Positions 16,078 to 22,972 of a DNA stretch of 24,366 nt are shown one piece after another. Under the pieces are notes generated by a model that was given only the letters and a program-made list of their open reading frames with translations, made no database searches and was not told the origin of the DNA. Position 1 is the first letter of the stretch; each line of letters starts with the position of its first letter. This DNA comes from an uncultured Collinsella sp. Its GTDB lineage: Bacteria; Actinomycetota; Coriobacteriia; Coriobacteriales; Coriobacteriaceae. Position numbers and translations under genes: made by a program. Where the stretch lies: NCBI GenBank assembly GCA_902496005.1, contig CABUZI010000014.1, forward strand, positions 1-24,366, written 5' to 3'.

Positions 16078-16893
16078 CTATGCCATCCCCTCGATAATCT
16101 TGGCGAGTTTTGCCGCCTGCTCGGACGCCGTGCCCTCAACAGCCTCACACGTTTGGTCACGGTCGGGCACAAACGAGCGCACGACCTGTGTCGGCGACCC
16201 GGCAAGGCCGCAACGCGCGGGGTCGGCGTTCACGTCGGCGGCACTGACCACGCGCACGTCCGCCTCCTCTGCCGCGCGAATACCGGCAATACTCGGCATA
16301 CGCAACTGGCCAATCTCCTTGGCAGTCGTCATCGCGCACGGCATCTCAAGGTACACCGTCTCCTCGCCGGCATCGCATCCGTGAACGAGCGCCAGCGAGC
16401 CACACGTCGTAAAGCCCGCGCTTTGCACGCAGCTCACGTCGGTCACGCAGGGAATCTCAAAGGCACCGGCAAGCTCGGGACCAATCTGGGCCGTATCGCC
16501 ATCCACCGCCATCTTGCCGCAGATGAGCAGGTCGAAGTCCTCATCGAGCGCCTCGATGCCGCATTTGAGAGCATAGGTGGTTGCCAGGGTATCGGCACCT
16601 GCAAAGGCGCGATCGGTTAGCAGCAGCGCGTCATCGGCGCCTCGGGCGATGCAGTCGCGCAATAGCGATTCAGTCGCGGGGATGCCCATCGACACCACCG
16701 TTACGCGCACGTCCAAGCCAAAGCCGATAAAGTCGTCCTTCAGCGCCAGCGCGCATTCCAAAGCGCTCGCGTCAAAGGGGTTAATGACCGCCTGCTTGCC
16801 ATCGCGCACGATGGTATTGGTCTTGGGGTCCATCTTGACCTCGGTGCTGCCCGGCACGGCCTTGACGCACACCACCATATGGAAATCGCTCAT
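16078..16893 (-). CDS. etfB: Electron transfer flavoprotein beta subunit
   Basis: A 271-aa EtfB: 'VVCVKAVPGSTEVKMDP' and 'INPFDASALECALALKD' at the N-terminus and the flavin/nucleotide loop 'CGKMAVDGDTAQIGPELAG', the form common in NAD-linked bifurcating Etf proteins. With EtfA it carries electrons between the dehydrogenase flavin, NAD and ferredoxin. ATG 16893 is preferred, nine bases after GGGGG; a GTG two codons earlier overlaps the stop of the dehydrogenase gene. It is the middle gene of the three-gene operon. Confidence 0.94.
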   Translation of the reverse strand: MSDFHMVVCVKAVPGSTEVKMDPKTNTIVRDGKQAVINPFDASALECALALKDDFIGFGLDVRVTVVSMGIPATESLLRDCIARGADDALLLTDRAFAGADTLATTYALKCGIEALDEDFDLLICGKMAVDGDTAQIGPELAGAFEIPCVTDVSCVQSAGFTTCGSLALVHGCDAGEETVYLEMPCAMTTAKEIGQLRMPSIAGIRAAEEADVRVVSAADVNADPARCGLAGSPTQVVRSFVPDRDQTCEAVEGTASEQAAKLAKIIEGMA

Positions 16894-16895
16894 CT

Positions 16896-18497
16896 TCACG
16901 CGCCCCCTTTCTGGACGAGCTCATCCAAGAGCTTCTCCGAAAACAGGTTGCCGCGACCCAGTTGCCCGTCGGGATCGAGCTGGAGTTTAAGCCGCGCCGA
17001 CTCGACCATGGCCTCGTGACCGTACATCGTCTCTAAGAAGCCCGCCTTGATCTTGCCGACGCCGTGTTCGGCGGAGACGGCGCCGCCCATGGCCGTTACC
17101 TCCGCAGCCCACTGGGCAAACAGCTCGCCACCGCGACGGTAGTCCTGCGCATCGCGCGGCAGGATGTTCACATGCAGATGGTTGTTACCGATGTGCCCCC
17201 AGGCAGCAGATTCAAGCCCGCTTTCGGCCAGTGTGCGGCGATAGAGGGCCACGACATCGGCAAGGCGTGCATTGGGCACCGACATGTCCGAACCCAGTTT
17301 GGTGATGGCGGGATCCGTGCGGCGACGCTCGTCGATAAGCATATTGACGCTCTCGGGGACCGCATGGCGGAAGAACCGCTGGCACTCGCGATCGACCTCG
17401 GTGCGCGCGACCCATGTCGCATCGTCGCTGCCGCCCGCAAGCTCTAGCACCCACCCCAAGTGATACAGCTCCTCAGTCGCCAGGGCTTCGTCGTCGCAGT
17501 CGAGCTCCACGTATACACAGACCTTGGCGTCTTTGTCGAGCGCCGGCAGCGAGGCGAACGCGGTCGACTGCTCGCGCTGGCGACGTAGAATATCCAGGGC
17601 GCCAGCATCGAAGTACTCGATGGCAGCCGCATGGGACAGGACGGGGCGCACGGAATCGGTAAAAGACACGGCCTTGTCTTCGCTATCGAAAAAGCAGCTC
17701 ACACCCCAAACGACCGCAGGCGCCGACTGCAGGGCAATCTCGAGCTCGGTGATAACGCCGAGCGTGCCGCAAGCACCGATAAAGAGGTCGATGGCGTCCA
17801 TTTCGTCCGCAACGAAATAGCCTGAGGCATTTTTTGTCTTGGGCATGGTGTAGTCAGGAAGATCGAGCTCGAGTGCACGGCCCGCTGCCGTCACGAGCGA
17901 CAGGCGGCGGCCCTGGGCAAAAGCCTCGCCGCGCTGAAGCTCAAGCAAATCGCCATCAGCCAGCGCGACGTGGAGTCCCGTGATATGCGGGCGCATGGGG
18001 CCGTAAGCGTAGCTGCAGGCGCCGGAGGCGTTGCATGCCGCCATGCCGCCCAGACAGGCAGATGCCTCAGTGGGATCGGTGGGAAAAAACTGCTCCGGGG
18101 CCTCTTGGAACTCCTCGTAGGCCTCAAGCGATGCCTGGTCCCAACCAGCGATCGGCAGCACCTTCTTGCTCAGCTGCTTGCGCAGCTCCGAGAGCACGAC
18201 GCCCGGCTCCACACGCAGTAGAAAGCGGCCTTGTTCATCGCGGCGAAGGCCCAAGTAGCGATTCATACGGGAAGTATTGAGGATATGCCCGCCGTGGGGC
18301 ACGGCACCGGCGGCAAGGCCGGTTCGGGCGCCCTGAACCGTTACCGGGACACGCTCGGCATGGAGCTTTTCCAAAATGGCACGGACCTCGTCTTCCGTTG
18401 TCGGAAACGAGATGCTTGAGGCCTCGCCCGATGCGCGAGACTCATCGCGACCATACTCTTCGAACTCGTCGGTGAAGGGTTTGATGGTTACAGACAC
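16896..18497 (-). CDS. FAD-linked 2-hydroxyacid (lactate/glycolate) dehydrogenase
   Basis: A 533-aa VAO/GlcD-type flavoenzyme. The FAD-binding half shows 'VTVQGARTGLAAGAVPHGG', 'LNTSRMNR', 'LRVEPGVVLSEL' and 'ACLGGMAACNASGACSYAYG'. The C-terminal FAD-oxidase_C half shows the metal-site motifs 'HIGNNHLHVNILP' and 'SAEHGVGKIKAGFLE'. Such enzymes oxidise D-lactate, glycolate or similar 2-hydroxyacids. Co-transcription with etfB and ferredoxin-fused etfA matches the LctBCD type, in which reduced ferredoxin drives lactate oxidation with NAD+ (inference from context). The start is GTG 18497, six bases after AAAGGGGAG. It is the first gene of the operon; I see no clear promoter hexamers upstream. 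Confidence 0.9.
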   Translation of the reverse strand: MSVTIKPFTDEFEEYGRDESRASGEASSISFPTTEDEVRAILEKLHAERVPVTVQGARTGLAAGAVPHGGHILNTSRMNRYLGLRRDEQGRFLLRVEPGVVLSELRKQLSKKVLPIAGWDQASLEAYEEFQEAPEQFFPTDPTEASACLGGMAACNASGACSYAYGPMRPHITGLHVALADGDLLELQRGEAFAQGRRLSLVTAAGRALELDLPDYTMPKTKNASGYFVADEMDAIDLFIGACGTLGVITELEIALQSAPAVVWGVSCFFDSEDKAVSFTDSVRPVLSHAAAIEYFDAGALDILRRQREQSTAFASLPALDKDAKVCVYVELDCDDEALATEELYHLGWVLELAGGSDDATWVARTEVDRECQRFFRHAVPESVNMLIDERRRTDPAITKLGSDMSVPNARLADVVALYRRTLAESGLESAAWGHIGNNHLHVNILPRDAQDYRRGGELFAQWAAEVTAMGGAVSAEHGVGKIKAGFLETMYGHEAMVESARLKLQLDPDGQLGRGNLFSEKLLDELVQKGGA

Positions 18498-18842
18498 GCG
18501 AACTCCCCTTTAGCTAACTACAGTGTTTGCAGGGAGATGTTACCGCATCGTTTCGTCGACGTGTTCGAGACCGTCTCCATAATTGGCGATTTTTACGTTC
18601 GTGCAATTCGGCGAGCGGCTTGATTTCCTCGGCAGACGATGCTTTTGACACATATGGCCCCGCCGTCGCCGACCGCGTGATTGTCGCTCGAAAAAAGTTG
18701 GAGTATTTTTTGCCGCCTTTTACCTGCGGAGACGCCAATCCGTCAAGCATTTGGTTAGAAATTGGTCAAGTAGCGGCTGATAAGGTCGGCGTCGACAGCC
18801 AAAACCGATAGAAGTTTTGGCCCCAGAAGCAGGGAGGTTCCC
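18498..18842. other. 345-bp intergenic region between divergent units
   Basis: This gap must hold promoters for both the dehydrogenase operon (minus) and the surface-protein cluster (plus). It contains TTGACA (18645-18650) without a matching -10 box, and AAAAAAGTTGGAGTATTTTTT (18691-18711), which can fold on an A/T stem. The minus strand also holds a 78-codon frame (18514-18750) with coding-like residue variety but no ribosome site. I cannot decide between a small gene, a remnant and a dispersed element. Confidence 0.4.
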
Positions 18843-19139
18843 ATGGCATATTACTGGCCCCAGTACGGCATCGCCATCGAAGTCGACGACGATCCCCATC
18901 TCCTGCCTTTCGACGAAGAGGCATTCCCCGATACGACGGTCTACCACGTTACCACCGATGTGATCTGCGACCCTGAGTCGTTCTCGGCGCTCGCCCACCA
19001 CATCGCACGTATCCACGACATCGAGCTCCCTCCCGACTTCGACGAGCTTGTCTACTCGCGCCGCCTGATGCTTCGCATGCTCTTTGGAGCGGACCCGTCC
19101 ACCTTTGCGCGCATCTATACCGCCAAGGATGCCGCATGA
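18843..19139 (+). CDS. Hypothetical protein, possible remnant of a PD-(D/E)xK-like nuclease
   Basis: A 98-aa soluble protein after a good AGGGAGG. The opening 'YYWPQYGIAIEVDDDPH' resembles the core strand of DUF559-type endonucleases, whose pattern is about (F/Y).WP..g..iEvDg..H, and 'TTVYHVTTDVICDPESFSALAHHIAR' resembles the following strand and helix. The N-terminal helix and the basic residues between the two strands are missing, so it may be a shortened or inactive relative. This is inference from pattern only. Its stop overlaps the next start (ATGA, 19136-19139), so it is translationally coupled to the surface-protein genes even though it has no signal peptide. Confidence 0.6.
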   Translation: MAYYWPQYGIAIEVDDDPHLLPFDEEAFPDTTVYHVTTDVICDPESFSALAHHIARIHDIELPPDFDELVYSRRLMLRMLFGADPSTFARIYTAKDAA

Positions 19140-19645
19140 GCGCGAAAAAGCCACCCCACTTTGCAGGTCTGAGTCGTCGCAAGAAGCCCATCGTTGCCTG
19201 CTTGGCCATCGTCTGTGCCCTTGTCGCCGTAGGACTATACGCTTGGCAGTCGCAGCCCGTACCCGAGGCGGGCGCTTCGGTTACGACGGCCGAGGGCAAA
19301 ACGCGTCAGGAAATCCAAGATGAGCTCGACGCCATCGTCCGCGACAACATGATGACGATTTCGGTCGCACCGGTCGCTCAGCTGCAGGAGGACGGCAAGC
19401 TGCGCGTCAACGTGCAAAACGTCCAAGACAACAAGTTTCCCCAGCGATTCCGCGTCATCCAAAACGACGAGACCATGTACGAATCCGGTGTGGTCAAGAC
19501 CGGCAAGACAATCGAAACGTGCCCCGCCGGCGACATCAAAGAAGGCGAGGCGTACATCGAGATCCAGGCACTCGATGCCAAGACCCTCGACAGCCACGGC
19601 AATCCGACACGTGTCAAGGTACGGGTTGAGCAAGCCGAGAACTAG
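19136..19645 (+). CDS. Membrane-anchored extracellular protein of unknown function
   Basis: A 169-aa protein with a basic start, one hydrophobic span (about residues 18-37) and an outside domain of about 130 residues. The domain begins 'QEIQDELDAIVRDNMMTISVAP' and continues with strands such as 'GKLRVNVQNVQDNKFPQRFRVIQ' and 'MYESGVVKTGKTIE', ending 'THVKVRVE'-like. This layout is like a family of small Gram-positive envelope proteins that I know only as uncharacterised. There is no lipobox. It starts within the stop of the gene before it and is followed by a 90-bp gap and the secreted protein at 19735. Confidence 0.7.
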   Translation: MSAKKPPHFAGLSRRKKPIVACLAIVCALVAVGLYAWQSQPVPEAGASVTTAEGKTRQEIQDELDAIVRDNMMTISVAPVAQLQEDGKLRVNVQNVQDNKFPQRFRVIQNDETMYESGVVKTGKTIETCPAGDIKEGEAYIEIQALDAKTLDSHGNPTRVKVRVEQAEN

Positions 19646-19734
19646 CTTTCCGGCCGACGCGGCGCCGCACGCAATTCACCAGCATTCGTCCAATCATCGC
19701 GGGGACGGCCCGCGGCGAATAGAAAGGAACGACC

Positions 19735-20334
19735 ATGGACATCACCAGGAACATGAACGGAGCCAAAGCGCTCGTCGTGGGCGCAGGGCTCGCGCTCGCG
19801 CTCGCAATGGGCGCCGCCCCGACGCCAGCTATGGCAGCCGGGCGCGTTGGAACCACGAAAGTAATGGTCAGGACCGAGATCGACAACGTTGAGTTCAAAG
19901 TTCCGACGGTTATTCCCTTCGTCGCCAAGGCCGACGGCACGCTTCAGGGCCCCTCAGAAGACGCGACCACCATCGACAATCATTCGGCCTACGGCATCCA
20001 TGTCACCAACATGAAGATCGACGCCATGAACACCTGGACCATTGCTGCCGACGCCAAAGCCGGAACCGCACAGAACTCCATCGACTTTAAGGTCGGCCCC
20101 GACGGGGAACTCCAGAACGCCAGCGCCGCAATGCAGGGGACGGGCCTCGATCTTTCCAAGAACGCAGCCTTCGACATGGGCTACCAGGGCATTGCCGGCG
20201 GCACGGACAAAATTAAGCTCAAGACAAGCGGAAACGTCGCCCGCGTCACGCGCGACATCTTCCGCGTAACCGGCGAAGGCGATCAGGTTGCAACGATCAC
20301 CTGGACGGTCGAGCCCGGTGCGCACACGGCATAA
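19735..20334 (+). CDS. Secreted beta-rich surface protein
   Basis: A 199-aa protein with a clear Sec signal peptide: basic start, hydrophobic core 'ALVVGAGLALALAMG', and probable cleavage after PAMA (34). The mature part starts with 'EFKVPTVIPFVAKADGTLQGPS', then 'TIDNHSAYGIHVTNMKID', and ends 'ATITWTVEPG'. This 'VPT.IPF...DGT...I.N.S...I.VTNM' layout recalls uncharacterised beta-sandwich surface domains of Gram-positives. It has no wall-sorting signal of its own; the next gene, overlapping by 17 bp, supplies one on a separate tiny protein. GAAAGGA lies before ATG 19735. Confidence 0.75.
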   Translation: MDITRNMNGAKALVVGAGLALALAMGAAPTPAMAAGRVGTTKVMVRTEIDNVEFKVPTVIPFVAKADGTLQGPSEDATTIDNHSAYGIHVTNMKIDAMNTWTIAADAKAGTAQNSIDFKVGPDGELQNASAAMQGTGLDLSKNAAFDMGYQGIAGGTDKIKLKTSGNVARVTRDIFRVTGEGDQVATITWTVEPGAHTA

Positions 20335-20599
20335 GGCCGTCGCCCTGGCCGCCGCCGTCAGCATCCTAGCGTTTGGGCCAGCCATGGCCTTTGCCCAGCA
20401 AGAACAGGCGCAGGCCGCCACGCAAGTGACGGTCGACCTCTCGGAGCTCGACCGCGGCGACCGCGAAGAACCGTTGGCGCAGACAGGCGACAGACGATGG
20501 CTCTTGGCAGCAGGCGCCACAGCAGCAGGCGCGGGGACCGCCGGCCTCGGTCTGCACATCAAACGCAGCCAGAAACAAAACACGGACAGGCCGCACTAA
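20318..20599 (+). CDS. Very short sortase-anchored surface peptide (LAQTG)
   Basis: From GTG 20318 this is a 93-aa protein with a signal peptide ('KAVALAAAVSILAFGPAMAFA', cleavage near 26) and a complete wall-sorting signal: LAQTG (53-57), a hydrophobic stretch 'WLLAAGATAAGAGTAGLGL' and a basic tail 'KRSQK'. LAxTG is the motif of class E sortases in high-GC Gram-positives. The mature peptide left on the wall would be only about 30 residues and acidic. An ATG ten codons upstream (20288) is possible but would bury the signal peptide. Having its own signal peptide argues that it is a separate protein and not a frameshifted tail of the gene before it. Confidence 0.7.
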   Translation: MRTRHKAVALAAAVSILAFGPAMAFAQQEQAQAATQVTVDLSELDRGDREEPLAQTGDRRWLLAAGATAAGAGTAGLGLHIKRSQKQNTDRPH

Positions 20600-20617
20600 A
20601 TTAGCTAAGGAGACCCC

Positions 20618-22048
20618 ATGGCATCGAAGAACCTTTTGCCCGTCGTCGCACTCTGCGGCGCGCTCGCAACCGGAACGCCTGTCGCCGCTTGGGCGACTCC
20701 CGTCATGGCAGACTCCTTACCAGCAGCCCTAAGCTCCGCACCAAATCCGTCGAGCGCCATTGCGTGCAAGCGTTTTTCGATCGCACAGGCCGCAATCTCA
20801 ACCTCGGGATGCCTTCGTCGTAATACGGACGGCTCGATAGTCGTGGATATCAATCGTTCGAACAAGGCAAACGGCTCCCAGGCGGGGTGTGCCGTCTGCA
20901 CGTGGCGCTCGGTTGTGTTCGATGCAGATGGCGATCCGTGCGATTTGGAGTTGCGCATCGACATCGCTTCGGTCGATGACTCGGCGAACGGAGCGAAGGT
21001 CGCCTTCGACGGTACGTTTTTTGAGAAAGGAGGCGGTATATGTCTGGGCTGCGCCGCCGCGAATGCAGACGACACGCAGCCCACCCTCTCATTCACGGCA
21101 TCGTTGCGGCTGACCAAAGCCGGCACCGATGCCATCGCGGCGGGAGAAGCGTCCCTGCTGTTCTACGCCGTCAGCGCCAAAGACACAGACGCTCATTTCG
21201 AGAAGCCAGCCGGATCTCTCAGCCTTACGCGCGGGACGGAGGCAGGCCCTATTGAGATCGATGCCCACGCGCAATGCAGGCAACGCATTCTTGCCGACCC
21301 GGCGCTTCTCGAAATGGAGTGGAACGGATCCGGAGCCATCGGAATTCTCCCCTCCGCGCTTGACGCCAAGGCGCTCCCCTCAAACGACGAACCCATCAAC
21401 GCAACCATACAAGAAGAGAGCGCGGATAAAGAAGCGAGTGCGGGCGACACGCCGTCGCCGACAAACAGCGTCCCAGCTTCTTTCGAAGCACCGAATGAGC
21501 CCGCTACCGATCCAAACGATCCCGAGCTCGCGGACAGTCTGGGGCTTGCTGATCCTCAAGAGATCGATGAAGGTAACTGCTGCGTGCTTGCCGCGCTCGA
21601 CCACACAGAGGTCATCGACGCTGCGAACATCGAAGCTGCCGCCGCCAATCAGCCCGTCCGCAAGTCGGCTATCATCGCATTTCCTGAATCCATCGAAGTC
21701 GTCTTTTTGCCATCGGGCGAGGTCGTGGCCCCAACACTGCTCACCTTGTTGGGCGCCAAGAATACTCGAAACGAAATTAAAAAGGTCACAGTTGTCGACC
21801 CTGCAACAACCGCCAAGCTGCGTCTATACGCCGTTGCTCCAGACGGAGGCAAGGCCTTGGAATTCGATGGCGACACACTCCTAGCCTGGCGACGTCTGGA
21901 CATTATGCAAGACGTCTCGTACCAGATCGAGCTCGAAGGGTTTGATCGTGCCCGCGATGCCAATATCATCGCCGCGGCTATTGAATCCCCGCAGCGGCTT
22001 ATGACACTGCGCTTTGAATACTATCCCTATGTCCCGACAACCACCTGA
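20618..22048 (+). CDS. Large secreted Cys-containing surface protein
   Basis: A 476-aa exported protein after AAGGAG. The signal peptide ends near AWA-TPVMA (26-31). The N-terminal domain has paired cysteines: C50, C65, C91/C94 (CAVC), C108 and C142/C145 (CLGC), which may bind metal or form disulfides. An acidic Pro/Ser/Asp-rich linker spans about 270-310. The C-terminal domain ('AIIAFPESIEVVFLPSGEVVAPTLL' through 'LMTLRFEYYPYVP') has a strand order that loosely resembles the secreted protein at 19735. There is no sorting signal or C-terminal span, so it is either released or held by a partner. I recognise no named family. It is the last gene of the tight cluster. Confidence 0.75.
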   Translation: MASKNLLPVVALCGALATGTPVAAWATPVMADSLPAALSSAPNPSSAIACKRFSIAQAAISTSGCLRRNTDGSIVVDINRSNKANGSQAGCAVCTWRSVVFDADGDPCDLELRIDIASVDDSANGAKVAFDGTFFEKGGGICLGCAAANADDTQPTLSFTASLRLTKAGTDAIAAGEASLLFYAVSAKDTDAHFEKPAGSLSLTRGTEAGPIEIDAHAQCRQRILADPALLEMEWNGSGAIGILPSALDAKALPSNDEPINATIQEESADKEASAGDTPSPTNSVPASFEAPNEPATDPNDPELADSLGLADPQEIDEGNCCVLAALDHTEVIDAANIEAAAANQPVRKSAIIAFPESIEVVFLPSGEVVAPTLLTLLGAKNTRNEIKKVTVVDPATTAKLRLYAVAPDGGKALEFDGDTLLAWRRLDIMQDVSYQIELEGFDRARDANIIAAAIESPQRLMTLRFEYYPYVPTTT

Positions 22049-22127
22049 GGCTTAAATGCTGCGCATCATTCCTAATACCGCTTATATAACGTATTAGATG
22101 GGTTGCGATGTGCCTCGCATTTCGTTC

Positions 22128-22136
22128 TGCTACGAT
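22128..22136 (+). promoter_or_regulatory. Possible extended -10 box before the DUF554 gene
   Basis: TGCTACGAT fits an extended -10 (TGn + TACGAT), 30 bp before the start codon. No -35 box stands out. The 118-bp gap also has an imperfect AT-rich palindrome at 22073-22094 and a TGCGA/TCGCA hairpin at 22103-22118. Confidence 0.3.
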
Positions 22137-22166
22137 TGCCACGTTGGCATCAATACAGGAGGGCTC

Positions 22167-22883
22167 ATGCCGGGCTTGGGAACAATCATCAACGTTGTGC
22201 TTTTAGTTGCGGGCGGTCTTTTAGGATTAGCGGGCGGCCGCTTCATTACACCGCGCATCCAAGACACGCTCATGAAAGCATCGGGGCTGTGCGTCCTGTT
22301 TATCGGCCTGGGCGGCACCATGCAAAAGATGCTCATCATCGATGGAAAAGCGCTAGCGACCACCGGTACCACCATGCTCATTGTCTCGTTCGCCCTCGGC
22401 TCTCTCATCGGCGAGGCCATCAACTTGGAGGCTGCCATCGAGAACCTTGGCGAATGGCTGAAGCGCAAAACCGGCAGCGAGGGCGATAACGAGTTCACCA
22501 ACGCTTTTGTCTCGACTTCACTCACCGTGTGTATCGGCGCCATGGCCATTGTGGGATCGATTCAGGACGGTCTGCTCGGCGACTGGTCCACGCTTGCTCT
22601 GAAGGGCGCGCTGGACTGCATCATCGTCTGCACCATGACGGCCTCGCTTGGCCGCGGCTGCATCTTCTCGGCCCTGCCCGTTGCCGTATTCCAGGGCACG
22701 ATCACGCTTTTTGCCGGCGCACTCTCCCCCATCATGACCACCGCAGCCCTCGACAGCCTTTCGCTTGTGGGCTCCATGCTCATCTTCTGCGTCGGCGTTA
22801 ACCTTATTCGGCCTCAGACCTTCCGCACGGCCAACATGCTCCCCTCCGTCGTCGTGGCGGTCATCTACGCCCTCCTGTTCTAA
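22167..22883 (+). CDS. DUF554 family membrane protein
   Basis: A 238-aa protein with six to seven hydrophobic spans and the DUF554 signature: 'GLGTIINVVLLVAGGLLGL' at the very start, 'GLGGTMQ', 'GSLIGEAINLE.AIE.LGEWLK', 'GAMAIVGSIQDGL.GD...L..K..LD' and 'NLIRP....ANMLPS'. The family is widespread and its role is unknown, with transport suggested. ATG 22167 follows AGGAGGG and matches the family start; the upstream in-frame ATG at 22098 would add residues before the first span. Confidence 0.9.
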   Translation: MPGLGTIINVVLLVAGGLLGLAGGRFITPRIQDTLMKASGLCVLFIGLGGTMQKMLIIDGKALATTGTTMLIVSFALGSLIGEAINLEAAIENLGEWLKRKTGSEGDNEFTNAFVSTSLTVCIGAMAIVGSIQDGLLGDWSTLALKGALDCIIVCTMTASLGRGCIFSALPVAVFQGTITLFAGALSPIMTTAALDSLSLVGSMLIFCVGVNLIRPQTFRTANMLPSVVVAVIYALLF

Positions 22884-22925
22884 ATCTATCTACGCAGTGG
22901 TATCTCGAACATCTGTTTGATGCTG

Positions 22926-22934
22926 TGCTATGAT
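22926..22934 (+). promoter_or_regulatory. Possible extended -10 box before the TerB_N gene
   Basis: TGCTATGAT is an extended -10 (TGn + TATGAT) 38 bp before the GTG start. It differs by one base from the candidate at 22128-22136. TCGAAC, 18 bp upstream of the hexamer, is a weak -35 candidate. Confidence 0.4.
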
Positions 22935-22972
22935 ATGAGGTTACCGACACCATATAGGGAGAGGAGAGGGCG

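Noticed and set aside
20288..20599. Frameshift joining the secreted 199-aa protein to the LAQTG tail
   Set aside because: The downstream frame has its own complete signal peptide, so two separate exported proteins are more likely.
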